A stretch of DNA of 64,000 nucleotides. Source: Hoylesella timonensis S9-PR14 (GTDB lineage Bacteria; Bacteroidota; Bacteroidia; Bacteroidales; Bacteroidaceae). Below the pieces are notes generated by a model that was not told the origin of the DNA, made no database searches, and saw only the letters and a program-made list of their open reading frames with translations. Numbering within the stretch: position 1 is the stretch's first letter; each line of letters opens with the position of its first letter. A program made the position numbers and the translations under genes. Positions 16,463 through 25,194 of the stretch are shown here, piece by piece. Where the stretch lies: NCBI RefSeq assembly GCF_000762405.1, contig NZ_JRPQ01000055.1, forward strand, positions 1 through 64,000. Direction: 5' to 3'.

Positions 16463-17932
16463 ATGAAACAAACAAAAATAGTCTGCTCTATCAGTGATTT
16501 GCGCTGCGATGAAGACTTCTTGCGCAAACTGTTTTTTGCAGGGATGAACGTTGTGCGAATGAATACTGCACACGCTACACCTGAAGGTATGACTCGCATT
16601 ATTAAAAATGTGCGAGCAGTATCCTCTCATATCGGTATTTTAATAGACACCAAGGGACCAGAGGTGAGAACGACCAATGTAGAACAACCCCTGACATACA
16701 AAACGGGCGAAATAGTGAAAATCTTTGGACGCCCAGACATTGACACAACTCATGACGCCATCAATTTGAGTTATGCGGATATTACGAAAGATGTCAGGGT
16801 GGGTGATGACATCTTGTTTGATGACGGTGCGCTCTGCATGAAGGTAATCGAGAATGCTGGTCCCATGTTGATAGCTCAAGTGCAGAATGATGGAGTGTTA
16901 GGAGCTCACAAAAGTGTGAATATTCCTGGCGAACACATTGATTTGCCTGCACTTACAGAAAAGGATAAGCATAATATTTTGTTTGCTATCGAGCAAGATA
17001 TCGATTTCATTGCCCATTCTTTTGTGCGCAATGCAGAGGATGTCAAAGCGGTACAAGCTATTTTAGATGAGCACAATAGTGACATCAAGATTATCTCAAA
17101 AATCGAGAATCAAGAAGGAGTAGATAACATTGACGAGATTATAGAAGCCTCTTATGGTGTGATGATTGCTCGAGGAGACTTGGGAATCGAAGTTCCTATT
17201 GAGGAAATTCCTGGTATTCAGCGGCAAATCATACGTAAGTGTGTGATGAAAAAAAAGCCCGTTATCGTAGCTACACAGATGCTGCATACCATGATTCATA
17301 ATCCACGACCCACACGAGCAGAAGTCACAGATATTGCTAATGCTATCTTTTCGCAAACCGATGCTCTTATGCTGAGTGGTGAAACGGCGTCAGGGAAATA
17401 TCCTTTGGAAGCCGTGCAAACCATGGCTCGCATTGCAGAACAAGCAGAAGCAGATAGAACATGGGACAGTGATGTTAATCCTATTCAGAAAGACAATATC
17501 ACCCAACGTGAATTCTTGGCACATTCAGCCATAGAATCAACACGACAGTTGGGTGTGAAAGGCATCATCACCGACAGTGAAACTGGTTTGACAGCTCGAA
17601 ATTTGGCTGCTTTCCGAGGTCCTACACCTATCTTGGCTATCTGTTACAGAGAGAGGACACAGCGCTTGCTCAACCTCAGTTATGGTATTCTGCCCATCTA
17701 CCAAAAGGAACACACCAACTCGGAATATATCTTTACAGCAGCTATCCGCATGCTCCGACAAAAAGGTTACATTCAGTCTGAAGATAAGATCGCTTATTTG
17801 AGTGGCAGCTTTGGAAAGAATGGAGGTACTACTTTGCTCGAAATAAATAGGGTGAGTCAGGTGTTCGATAAGTCATACGAGTTCCATTTGCCACGTTATG
17901 GCGATGTCAACTCAAAGAAACAGCAAGATTAG
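16463..17932 (+). CDS. pyk: Pyruvate kinase
   Basis: Pyruvate kinase makes pyruvate and ATP from phosphoenolpyruvate, ending glycolysis. The 489-residue protein has the N-terminal TKIVCSIS and RMNTAHA motifs of the substrate site, IARGDLGIEVP with the metal/phosphate-binding residues, and SGETASGKYP near the active site, followed by the C-terminal allosteric-type domain. The canonical N-terminal KTKIVCTIGP is altered to KQTKIVCSISDL. It is a single-gene unit with its own promoter at 16280-16311 and a terminator-like hairpin downstream at 18053. Confidence 0.95.
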   Translation: MKQTKIVCSISDLRCDEDFLRKLFFAGMNVVRMNTAHATPEGMTRIIKNVRAVSSHIGILIDTKGPEVRTTNVEQPLTYKTGEIVKIFGRPDIDTTHDAINLSYADITKDVRVGDDILFDDGALCMKVIENAGPMLIAQVQNDGVLGAHKSVNIPGEHIDLPALTEKDKHNILFAIEQDIDFIAHSFVRNAEDVKAVQAILDEHNSDIKIISKIENQEGVDNIDEIIEASYGVMIARGDLGIEVPIEEIPGIQRQIIRKCVMKKKPVIVATQMLHTMIHNPRPTRAEVTDIANAIFSQTDALMLSGETASGKYPLEAVQTMARIAEQAEADRTWDSDVNPIQKDNITQREFLAHSAIESTRQLGVKGIITDSETGLTARNLAAFRGPTPILAICYRERTQRLLNLSYGILPIYQKEHTNSEYIFTAAIRMLRQKGYIQSEDKIAYLSGSFGKNGGTTLLEINRVSQVFDKSYEFHLPRYGDVNSKKQQD

Positions 17933-18052
17933 GAGAAAAGGTTTGTTGATGTGACAAGACTGAACATCAGAGTTATAAGTTCGGGAAAAATTGTTTGTGA
18001 ACACATATCCATCATTCAGAACTTTGATCATATCCCCATTCAATCTATATGC

Positions 18053-18101
18053 AGCCAACCGCAAAGTCTTTCATAGGTGGGAGCGGTTGGCTGTTTCGTT
18101 T
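18053..18101 (+). terminator. Terminator-like hairpin after pyk
   Basis: Arms AGCCAACCG (18053-18061) and CGGTTGGCT (18084-18092) are perfectly complementary, with a 22-base loop and a T-rich tail GTTTCGTTT. It lies 120 bases past the pyk stop. Confidence 0.6.
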
Positions 18102-18325
18102 CCTATAGAGGTATCCTAAAGCAATGTGGGACAGACGCTTCAATGACCTTGGTTCAAGTAGATAGTCAGTTGAATGCTATGGACTATCCTGCACAAGATA
18201 TGTGGAATGAGAAAACGTTGGCTGTTTTCAGTTAAAGCGTGTCAATCAGAGCCTTCATCCATGCTTCCTTTTTGTCCACTTTAGGATTAGTGGTGTTCAC
18301 AGCTATATTATATGAGTTTTTTTCT
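18102..18325. other. Non-coding gap with possible gene debris
   Basis: No intact gene is supported. On the plus strand a short frame ends with MDYPAQDMWNEKTLAVF and a stop near 18235. On the minus strand a start-less frame ends with EAWMKALIDTL and a stop near 18234. Both look like C-terminal scraps of decayed genes, but I do not recognise either. Confidence 0.3.
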
Positions 18326-18351
18326 TAAATTTGCAGTCTGATTTTATGGGT

Positions 18352-19713
18352 ATGATAGATACAAGTGCTTTTCAAGGTAAAACGGCGTCCTACTATACAC
18401 TGGGTTGCAAGCTCAACTTTTCAGAAACCTCTACTTTTGCAGAACTCTTGCAAGGGATGGGGGTACGAACGGTGCAGCGAGGTGAACCAGCTGATATTTG
18501 TCTTATCAATACTTGCTCTGTCACTGAGGTGGCAGATCATAAGTGTAGACAAGCTATTCGGCGCATGGTGCGTGAGAATCCTGGCGCATTTGTGATTGTG
18601 ACAGGCTGTTATGCACAATTAGAATCACAAACGGTGAGCCAAATTGAAGGGGTTGACTTGGTGTTGGGTTCCAACGAAAAAGCGAATTTGGTGCAGTATC
18701 TCAATGATGCTTGGCTTCAAAAGAGTGAGTTGGCTGCAACGAGTCTGAATCATCGTCCATCTCTTCATACATATCAATCTGTTAAGACAAAGGATATCAA
18801 GACTTTTCAACCTTCGTGTTCGAGAGGAAATAGAACTCGCTATTTTCTGAAAGTACAAGATGGCTGCAACTATTTCTGTACCTATTGCACCATTCCTTTT
18901 GCGCGTGGTTTCTCGCGTAATCCCTCTATTGACTTTTTAGTGAAGCAGGCTGAACAGGCTGCAGCCGAAGGAGGGAAGGAAATAGTGTTGACTGGTGTAA
19001 ATATAGGTGAATTTGGCGAGAGCACCAACGAGACATTTTTGGACTTGGTTAAAGCATTGGATCAGGTGCAAGGCATCAAGCGTTTTCGCATTTCCAGCCT
19101 TGAACCAGACCTCATTGACGATGAGTTGATAGATTATTGCGCACATTCCAGAGCGTTTATGCCGCATTTTCACATCCCCTTGCAAAGTGGTTCTGATGAG
19201 GTTCTTCAACTCATGCATCGCCATTATGATACTGCATTGTTTGCACATAAAATACAGTATATCAAGGAAAAAATACCCGATGCTTTCATTGGAGTAGATG
19301 TGATGGTGGGTTCACGTGGAGAAAAACCTGAATATTTTGAGGCTTGTTATCAGTTTTTGAAACAGTTGGATGTAACCCAGTTGCACGTCTTTCCTTACTC
19401 AGAACGCCCAGGGACAAGAGCACTATCGATACCTTATGTCGTTACGGACAGAGAAAAGAAAGTACGCTCTAAGCGTCTACTTCAGCTTTCTGATGAAAAA
19501 ACAAAAGCTTTTTATCAAAAGTATATCGGTCATGAGGCTGAAGTCTTGTTTGAAAAAGCGGTAAGAGGAAGAACCATGCATGGTTTTACGAAGAACTATA
19601 TTCGTGTAGAACTCCCTGCGTCTTTAGCTAAAGACAAATACGATAACCAATTGATTACCGTTAAGTTGGGCGACTTCAATCATCAACAATCAGCATTAAA
19701 AGTAGTTTTATGA
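18352..19713 (+). CDS. mtaB: tRNA t6A37 methylthiotransferase MtaB
   Basis: MtaB is a radical-SAM enzyme converting t6A to ms2t6A at position 37 of ANN-decoding tRNAs. The protein (453 residues from ATG 18352) has the N-terminal cluster cysteines in LGCKLNFSE, NTCSVT and GCYAQ, the radical-SAM motif CNYFCTYC, and a C-terminal region replacing a long TRAM domain. I chose ATG 18352, giving MIDTSAFQGKTASYY; an ATG at 18346 is also possible. A -7 box TAAATTTG at 18326-18333 ends just upstream, so the leader is very short. It overlaps the downstream glycosyltransferase by 4 bases. Confidence 0.92.
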   Translation: MIDTSAFQGKTASYYTLGCKLNFSETSTFAELLQGMGVRTVQRGEPADICLINTCSVTEVADHKCRQAIRRMVRENPGAFVIVTGCYAQLESQTVSQIEGVDLVLGSNEKANLVQYLNDAWLQKSELAATSLNHRPSLHTYQSVKTKDIKTFQPSCSRGNRTRYFLKVQDGCNYFCTYCTIPFARGFSRNPSIDFLVKQAEQAAAEGGKEIVLTGVNIGEFGESTNETFLDLVKALDQVQGIKRFRISSLEPDLIDDELIDYCAHSRAFMPHFHIPLQSGSDEVLQLMHRHYDTALFAHKIQYIKEKIPDAFIGVDVMVGSRGEKPEYFEACYQFLKQLDVTQLHVFPYSERPGTRALSIPYVVTDREKKVRSKRLLQLSDEKTKAFYQKYIGHEAEVLFEKAVRGRTMHGFTKNYIRVELPASLAKDKYDNQLITVKLGDFNHQQSALKVVL

Positions 19714-20729
19714 AAGTAGCTGTCGTTATCTTAAATTGGAATGGCGAGAAAATGTTGGTCAAATATCTTCCCACTCTCTTGCAACATCTACAGGAGTCAG
19801 TAGAGGTATTTGTGGCAGATAATGCGTCTACCGATGGTTCTGTTGCATTGTTAAAGGAAAAGTTTCCTTCAGTGAAACGCATACTCTTGGATAAAAACTG
19901 GGGATTTGCCGAGGGATATAATCAAGCTCTACGACAAATCAATGCCACCTATTATATATTATTAAACTCAGACATCGAAGTTTCTTCTGGTTGGCTCTCT
20001 CCATTGATCACATGGATGGACGCACATCCTGAGGCGGCTGCGTGCCAACCCAAGTTGTTGTCGATAAGACAGCGTGACTATTTTGAGTATGCAGGAGCTT
20101 GTGGAGGATTTATCGATAAGTATGGATATCCGTTTTGCAGGGGTAGGGTGTTTGATGTGGTTGAGAAAGACGAGGGACAATATGATGAAGTTTGCCCTAT
20201 TCTGTGGGCTACTGGCGCTTGTTTGATGATTAGAGCCACTGATTATTGGAAGGTAGGCGGCTTGGATGGTCGCTTCTTTGCGCACAACGAAGAGATTGAT
20301 CTCTGCTGGAGATTGCGCGCCATGGGACGAGAAATATATTGTGTTCCTGAGAGTAAGGTGTATCATGTGGGTGGAGGAACCTTGCCAAAGAACAATCCAA
20401 TGAAAACTTATTTGAACTTTAGGAACAATCTCACCATGCTTTATAAGAATTTGGAGACAGACGAATTGCAGCATGTGATGCGTGTCAGGTGGTGGCTTGA
20501 CTATGTTGCTGCTTTCAAAATGCTGATTCTTGATGGGCATTGGGGTGATTTCAAAGCCGTATTCAAAGCACGTAAAGCCTTTCGTAAGTGGAAAAAAGAT
20601 TTTGATAGCGACCGACAATACCTACAGCAACATAGAAGTGTTTCCAATCGTCAACTCTTGTCGCCATATTCTGTCTTGTGGCAATATTACGGAAAGGGTC
20701 GCCACCACTTTTCTGAACTCACTAAATAA
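19710..20729 (+). CDS. Glycosyltransferase family 2
   Basis: The 339-residue protein has the GT-A fold of family 2 inverting glycosyltransferases: VVILNWNGEKML at the start, DNASTDGS, LNSDIEV as the metal-binding DxD equivalent, and a HNEEIDLCWR motif near residue 190 supplying the catalytic base. It resembles rhamnosyltransferase-type enzymes of cell-surface polysaccharide synthesis; donor and acceptor cannot be told from sequence. It has no clear membrane segment. It is translationally coupled to mtaB (ATGA overlap), though a functional link to tRNA modification is not expected. Confidence 0.87.
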   Translation: MKVAVVILNWNGEKMLVKYLPTLLQHLQESVEVFVADNASTDGSVALLKEKFPSVKRILLDKNWGFAEGYNQALRQINATYYILLNSDIEVSSGWLSPLITWMDAHPEAAACQPKLLSIRQRDYFEYAGACGGFIDKYGYPFCRGRVFDVVEKDEGQYDEVCPILWATGACLMIRATDYWKVGGLDGRFFAHNEEIDLCWRLRAMGREIYCVPESKVYHVGGGTLPKNNPMKTYLNFRNNLTMLYKNLETDELQHVMRVRWWLDYVAAFKMLILDGHWGDFKAVFKARKAFRKWKKDFDSDRQYLQQHRSVSNRQLLSPYSVLWQYYGKGRHHFSELTK

Positions 20730-20869
20730 GGTCTATTTGATTAAGCGAAATCGTGCCTTGAAGATTTCAATTGGAAACATCATTAAAGTGGGTTGACAAC
20801 AAAAAATAAGAGGATTTCGGTGCTATCTTAAAATAAATTTGCTTAAAATTTATACTTTTTATCTTAAAA

Positions 20870-20901
20870 TTTGCAACTTTTATTATTTTTATGTACTTTT
20901 G
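20870..20901 (+). promoter_or_regulatory. Promoter of the GldB-like gene
   Basis: TTTG at 20870-20873 and TACTTTTG at 20894-20901 are 20 bases apart. Transcription would start near 20907, 24 bases before the TTG start of the lipoprotein gene. Confidence 0.75.
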
Positions 20902-20930
20902 CTAAGTATAATCAAGAATAGGTTGGAGAT

Positions 20931-21740
20931 TTGATAAAAGTACATCACATATTCATATTATTTGTTCTTTTGCTGAGTGCCTGTCAATTAAAACTCAAGC
21001 CAAACAATGAAGACGATCGCAAGTTGCTGGTAGAAGTTCAGCGCTATGATCGACTTGAAAGCCGTTATCTCACCACAGGAGATTATTCGGCATTGCAACA
21101 AATGAATACTACCTATCCTATGGAAACTCGTACTCTCATAGAAGATGTACTGAATATTGGAGAAGTAAACGAGACGGGAATCAATGCCAAGTTTTTAAAC
21201 TTCTATCAAGATTCGCTATTGCAGGTCATCATTGCCGATGCCGAATCGGAGTTTGTAAGTATGGACGATATCAATAAAGATTTAAGTAATGCCTTTAGAA
21301 AACTCCAGAGGCTATTGCCCAACCTCAAAGTTCCTGTTATTTATTCACAAATTGGGGCGTTAGATCAAAGTATAGTGATTGGAAATGATGCGATAGGTAT
21401 TTCTTTGGATAAGTATTTAGGGGCAGATTATCCTATTTATCGACAATTCTATACGGAGCGACAGCGTGAATCTATGAAGCGTGAATTTATCGTTCCAGAT
21501 TGCTTGGTGTTCTATCTGTTAAGTAAATATCCGTTAAATAAAGAGCATCAGCATTCAGATTTCGTGAAAGAACTACACATGGCAAAAATGATGTGGACAA
21601 CCAATAAATTACTTGGAAGGCGAATTTATCAAACTTCTCAAGTGAATATGATTGATCAATTTATGCGACAGCACAGAACTTTTACGTTGGAAGAATTGCT
21701 CAAACAGCAAGATTATTCAAGCTTCGAGGTTCACAGATAG
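20931..21740 (+). CDS. GldB-like lipoprotein
   Basis: The 269-residue protein starts with a lipoprotein signal (hydrophobic segment then LLSACQ, lipid cysteine near residue 18). The body contains YDRLESRYL, a central segment with VPVIYSQIGALDQSI, and ISLDKYLGADYPIYRQF, features shared with GldB-family proteins of Bacteroidetes. GldB is required for gliding in Flavobacterium, but homologues are common in non-gliding Bacteroidales, so the role here is unknown and probably envelope-related. The start is TTG 20931, with GGAG just upstream; no ATG fits. It has its own promoter. Confidence 0.72.
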   Translation: MIKVHHIFILFVLLLSACQLKLKPNNEDDRKLLVEVQRYDRLESRYLTTGDYSALQQMNTTYPMETRTLIEDVLNIGEVNETGINAKFLNFYQDSLLQVIIADAESEFVSMDDINKDLSNAFRKLQRLLPNLKVPVIYSQIGALDQSIVIGNDAIGISLDKYLGADYPIYRQFYTERQRESMKREFIVPDCLVFYLLSKYPLNKEHQHSDFVKELHMAKMMWTTNKLLGRRIYQTSQVNMIDQFMRQHRTFTLEELLKQQDYSSFEVHR

Positions 21741-21914
21741 AACTTACGCTAATGCAAATAACAGAACAGAAAAATTTGTTTGCGAATTACTAAAATCGTA
21801 CTTTATACGAAACTGAAAGGTTGTCTGTATTCAAAAGTCGTGATTTTGTATTTGTTAATCGTCTCTACACTTTCGTGCGATGATGCTTATTGTGCTAAAA
21901 AATATGAATAAAGA

Positions 21915-21946
21915 TTTGGCTCATTGTAATAAAATCAGTAACTTTG
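21915..21946 (+). promoter_or_regulatory. Promoter of infC-rpmI-rplT
   Basis: TTTG at 21915-21918 and TAACTTTG at 21939-21946 are 20 bases apart. Transcription would start near 21952, about 30 bases before infC. The leader is too short for an L20-binding pseudoknot of the Escherichia coli type. Confidence 0.75.
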
Positions 21947-21982
21947 CAGCCGTTTCACACTTAGAACCATTAATATAGTTGA

Positions 21983-22681
21983 ATGAAAAATGACAAATTA
22001 AGTAAACAGTACCGCGTGAATGAACAGATTCGCGTTAGGGAAGTGCGTGTTGTTGGTGATGACGGATCGCAGGTAATGCCAACCCGTCAAGCCTTGGATT
22101 TAGCTCGTCAGCAGGATGTTGATCTTGTAGAAATCTCTCCAAATGCGCAGCCACCAGTTTGTCGTCTCATCGACTATAGTAAGTTCCTTTACCAACAGAA
22201 GAAGCGTGCTAAAGAAATGAAGCAGAAGCAGGTAAAGGTAGATATCAAGGAAATACGTTTTGGACCTCAAACTGATGAACATGATTACCAGTTCAAACTC
22301 AAGCATGCACGCGAGTTCTTGAATGAAGGTAACAGAGTGAGGGCATACGTTTTCTTCCGTGGAAGGTCTATCTTGTTTAAGGAACAAGGCGAAGTGTTGT
22401 TGTTACGGTTTGCTAACGACTTGGAAGACTTTGGTAAAGTAGAACAAATGCCAAAGTTAGAAGGTAAACGAATGTTTATTTATCTCTCACCAAAGCAAGT
22501 AGGCGTGGAGAAGAAGAGTCAACAAAAGCGTGATCGTGAGCAAGCTCTGAAAGAAGCAAAAGAGGCGAAGAAGAAAGTTCCAATAGACGGATCATCAAAA
22601 GAGGAAAAGTCTAATGGCGGACTTTTTGATAACGCTAAAAATGGTTCTGAGGCACTCAAGAAACTTAAGGAAGAAGAATAA
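21983..22681 (+). CDS. infC: Translation initiation factor IF-3
   Basis: IF-3 binds the 30S subunit, prevents premature 50S joining and checks the start codon and initiator tRNA. The 232-residue protein has an N-domain with [16 protein letters not shown], a basic linker of lysines, and the C-domain with [14 protein letters not shown]. It carries an extra, charged C-terminal tail of about 50 residues ([14 protein letters not shown] onwards) beyond the usual ~175. The start is a normal ATG, unlike the AUU of Escherichia coli infC, so that autoregulation is not expected. Confidence 0.96.
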   Translation: MKNDKLSKQYRVNEQIRVREVRVVGDDGSQVMPTRQALDLARQQDVDLVEISPNAQPPVCRLIDYSKFLYQQKKRAKEMKQKQVKVDIKEIRFGPQTDEHDYQFKLKHAREFLNEGNRVRAYVFFRGRSILFKEQGEVLLLRFANDLEDFGKVEQMPKLEGKRMFIYLSPKQVGVEKKSQQKRDREQALKEAKEAKKKVPIDGSSKEEKSNGGLFDNAKNGSEALKKLKEEE

Positions 22682-22756
22682 AGCTGGATTGTGCGTAACG
22701 TCCTGGTATATACGTTGCCACAGTAGTAAATAAATAACAATTTAAAAAGTAAAAAA

Positions 22757-22954
22757 ATGCCAAAACAAAAAACAAATTCCGGTGCAAAGAAGCGCTTTAG
22801 TTTCACTGGAACAGGAAAGATTAAGCGTAATCATGCTTATCATAGTCATATCTTGACAAAGAAGACTAAGAAGCAAAAGAGAAACTTAGTAGGCTACACT
22901 CTTGTAGACAAGTCAAACTTGAAGCAAGTACGTGACTTGCTCAACTTGCGTTAA
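22757..22954 (+). CDS. rpmI: Ribosomal protein bL35
   Basis: This 65-residue basic protein has [14 protein letters not shown] at the start, the [19 protein letters not shown] core, and KKQKRN, all typical of large-subunit protein L35. It lies between infC and rplT in the conserved infC-rpmI-rplT order, 75 bases after infC. Confidence 0.96.
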   Translation: MPKQKTNSGAKKRFSFTGTGKIKRNHAYHSHILTKKTKKQKRNLVGYTLVDKSNLKQVRDLLNLR

Positions 22955-22992
22955 TTCACTTTTAGTCAAATTATTTAAAGGAAAGAAAAACT

Positions 22993-23337
22993 ATGCCAAG
23001 ATCAGTAAATCATGTTGCATCAAAAGCAAAGAGAACCCGAATCCTTAAGCAGACTAAAGGTTATTTCGGTGCAAGAAAGAATGTGTGGACAGTAGCTAAG
23101 AACACTTGGGAAAAGGGTCTTACCTACGCATATCGTGATCGTCGTAATAAAAAGCGCAACTTCCGTTCTTTATGGATACAGCGTATTAATGCTGCAGCTC
23201 GCCTTGAAGGAATGAGTTACTCTGTTTTAATGGGTGCTTTGAACAAGGCAGGCATTGAAATTAACCGTAAGGTGCTTGCAGATCTCGCTGTTAATAACCC
23301 TGAAGCATTCAAGGCTATCGTTGACAAAGTAAAGTAA
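22993..23337 (+). CDS. rplT: Ribosomal protein bL20
   Basis: The 114-residue protein begins [19 protein letters not shown] and contains [10 protein letters not shown] and [11 protein letters not shown], the classic L20 signatures. L20 is an early-assembling 23S rRNA-binding protein. It ends the infC operon and is followed by a strong terminator. Confidence 0.97.
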   Translation: MPRSVNHVASKAKRTRILKQTKGYFGARKNVWTVAKNTWEKGLTYAYRDRRNKKRNFRSLWIQRINAAARLEGMSYSVLMGALNKAGIEINRKVLADLAVNNPEAFKAIVDKVK

Positions 23338-23365
23338 AGGAAGACAAACTTAGTCACAAATATTA

Positions 23366-23403
23366 AAAGAGTTGTAACTCCCAGATGAGTTACAACTCTT
23401 TTA
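23366..23403 (+). terminator. Intrinsic terminator of infC-rpmI-rplT
   Basis: Arms AAAGAGTTGTAACTC and GAGTTACAACTCTTTT pair perfectly around a 6-base loop, ending in T-rich sequence. The arms also suit the converging antiporter transcript. Confidence 0.85.
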
Positions 23404-23442
23404 GCATTATTGAATGTTGTGCTAATCTTCGCTTTGAATCAT

Positions 23443-24903
23443 CTACTCAGGATGCTTGTTGGCACTGGAGAGGCATAACAAGATGTCACCTTTCTCTAAA
23501 GGTAATTGACCATTGGGAACCAAGATAGTTTTTCCACGTTTCACCATCATAACAAGCGTTCCTTTAGGAATGTTCATCTCAGATAATAAGTTTCCATTTT
23601 CAAGCATACTCTCTTCTAAAGTTACCTCTTTTAGTTTTGAGCCTAATTCCTCTGGAATCTCAACTCCAAATTCATTACCGCTCTTTTCTTCTGGCATGTC
23701 GAGCTGGAGTTTTTTCGCCACTAATGAGATGGTAGTACCTTGCACTGTAAGTGATAGCAGGGTGATAAAGAAGACAATATTAAACAAGAGGTCTGCTCCT
23801 TCGACACCGTTAATGATGGGATATGTGGCAAAAATAATGGGGACGGCACCTCGAAGACCAACCCATGATAGGAAAGTTTTGGCTTTCAATGGAATTTTGC
23901 GATAGGGTAGTAAGCATAAAAATACACTTACAGGGCGCGCAACAAGCATCATAAACACTGCGATAGCGAGGGAGAAGAGGCTTACGTCAATCAACTCTGA
24001 AGGATTAACCAGCAGTCCAAGGGTGAGGAATAGGATGATTTGGAGCAACCAAGTAAGTCCATCTAAGAACGTAGACATCTCTCGTCGATAAGACAGACGG
24101 CAGTTGCCCACTACAAGTCCTGCAATATACACTGCTAAATATCCATTGCCGTTTAACAAGTCGGTCAGTGTAAAGGTGATAAACACCATACTTAGAAGAA
24201 GTACAGGATAGAGTGCTGCGTTTGGGAGATTGATACGATTAATCAACCAAACTGTCAAGCGACCAAGACCGTAGCCTAGTGCTCCTCCTAATAAAAACTG
24301 TTAGCCAATGTTTAGTGATAAGTCTAAAAAAGAAAAATCATCACCCGAGAGGGCTACGTTGATGAGTGCTATCGTCAGCATATAAGCCATGGGGTCGTTG
24401 CTACCACTCTCTAATTCCAACGTTGGTCGCAATTTGTGTTTCAAGCCAATTCCTTGTGTTCGCAAAAGATTAAACACAGAAGCCGAATCTGTCGAAGACA
24501 TGGTTGCAGCCAACAGCATCGATACAATCAATGACAATTGAATATCCATGCCTGCCCACTGCGATAATGCAAATATAAACCCGCCTGTCAAGACTGTTGT
24601 CATCACTACACCCAAAGTAGATAGGATGACACCCATTCCAATGATAGGCTTAACTTCCTTAAACTTGGTGTCCATACCGCCAGAAAACAGGATGATACTC
24701 AATGCCACCATACCAATGAATTGTGTGTCGTGTGGGCTATCAAATTCCATACCCAACCCTTCACTGCCAAAAAACATCCCTGTAAACAAGAATAACAGCA
24801 ATGTTGGAATGCCGAAGCGATAGCCTGTTTTACTGATAAGTATGCTGACTAATACTAAGAAAGAGCCTAAGAGAAAAATATTTTCTGTTGAGAAAGTGAT
24901 CAT
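23443..24903 (-). pseudogene. Potassium/proton antiporter (CPA1, TrkA-C type), interrupted by an in-frame stop
   Basis: Reading on the minus strand, 24903 gives an N-terminal half with about six membrane segments, ending SLDLSLNIG at TAA (24303-24301). The same frame continues at once with QFLLGGALGYGLGRL into the rest of the transporter and a C-terminal TrkA-C-like cytoplasmic domain (EVTLEESMLENGN onwards), stopping at 23443. Joined, it is about 486 residues, the normal length of the NhaP2/CvrA potassium/proton antiporters. The only visible lesion is the single TAA. It could be a true nonsense mutation, a phase-variable or polymorphic allele, or a sequencing error. The rest of the frame is not degraded, so any inactivation is recent. 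Confidence 0.82.
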
Positions 24904-25087
24904 TACTTCTTTTAATAGTGAGTGATGTAATTTATGGTATGGTTATTAGAATCTGTAAATGGTCTAACTGATTATCATGGACAAAGATACGAAAATTGAT
25001 GAATATAACAATATGTTCAAATGAAAGATTTTAAGAATAAAACACTCTATACAGCAGTACAATCATGAAATAGAGCCGAACTATTTA

Positions 25088-25122
25088 TAAAAAAATCACA
25101 GCAAGGACAACCCTGCTGTGAT
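25088..25122 (-). terminator. Intrinsic terminator of nifJ
   Basis: On the minus strand ATCACAGCAGGG pairs with CCTTGCTGTGAT and is followed by a run of T residues. It lies about 75 bases past the nifJ stop. The surrounding gap 24904-25194 contains nothing else I can identify. Confidence 0.82.
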
Positions 25123-25194
25123 AAATATAAAGTGTGTTTGTGTAACGAGATTGCGTTAAGCTATCTTACTCATACACATAGTCTATACAGATGT

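Noticed and set aside
19968-20618. 216-codon open frame on the minus strand
   Set aside because: It is antisense to the glycosyltransferase and shows no motif.
21947-21982. IF-3/L20 autoregulatory leader
   Set aside because: The leader from the predicted start site is only about 30 bases and infC starts with ATG, so the known mechanisms do not fit.
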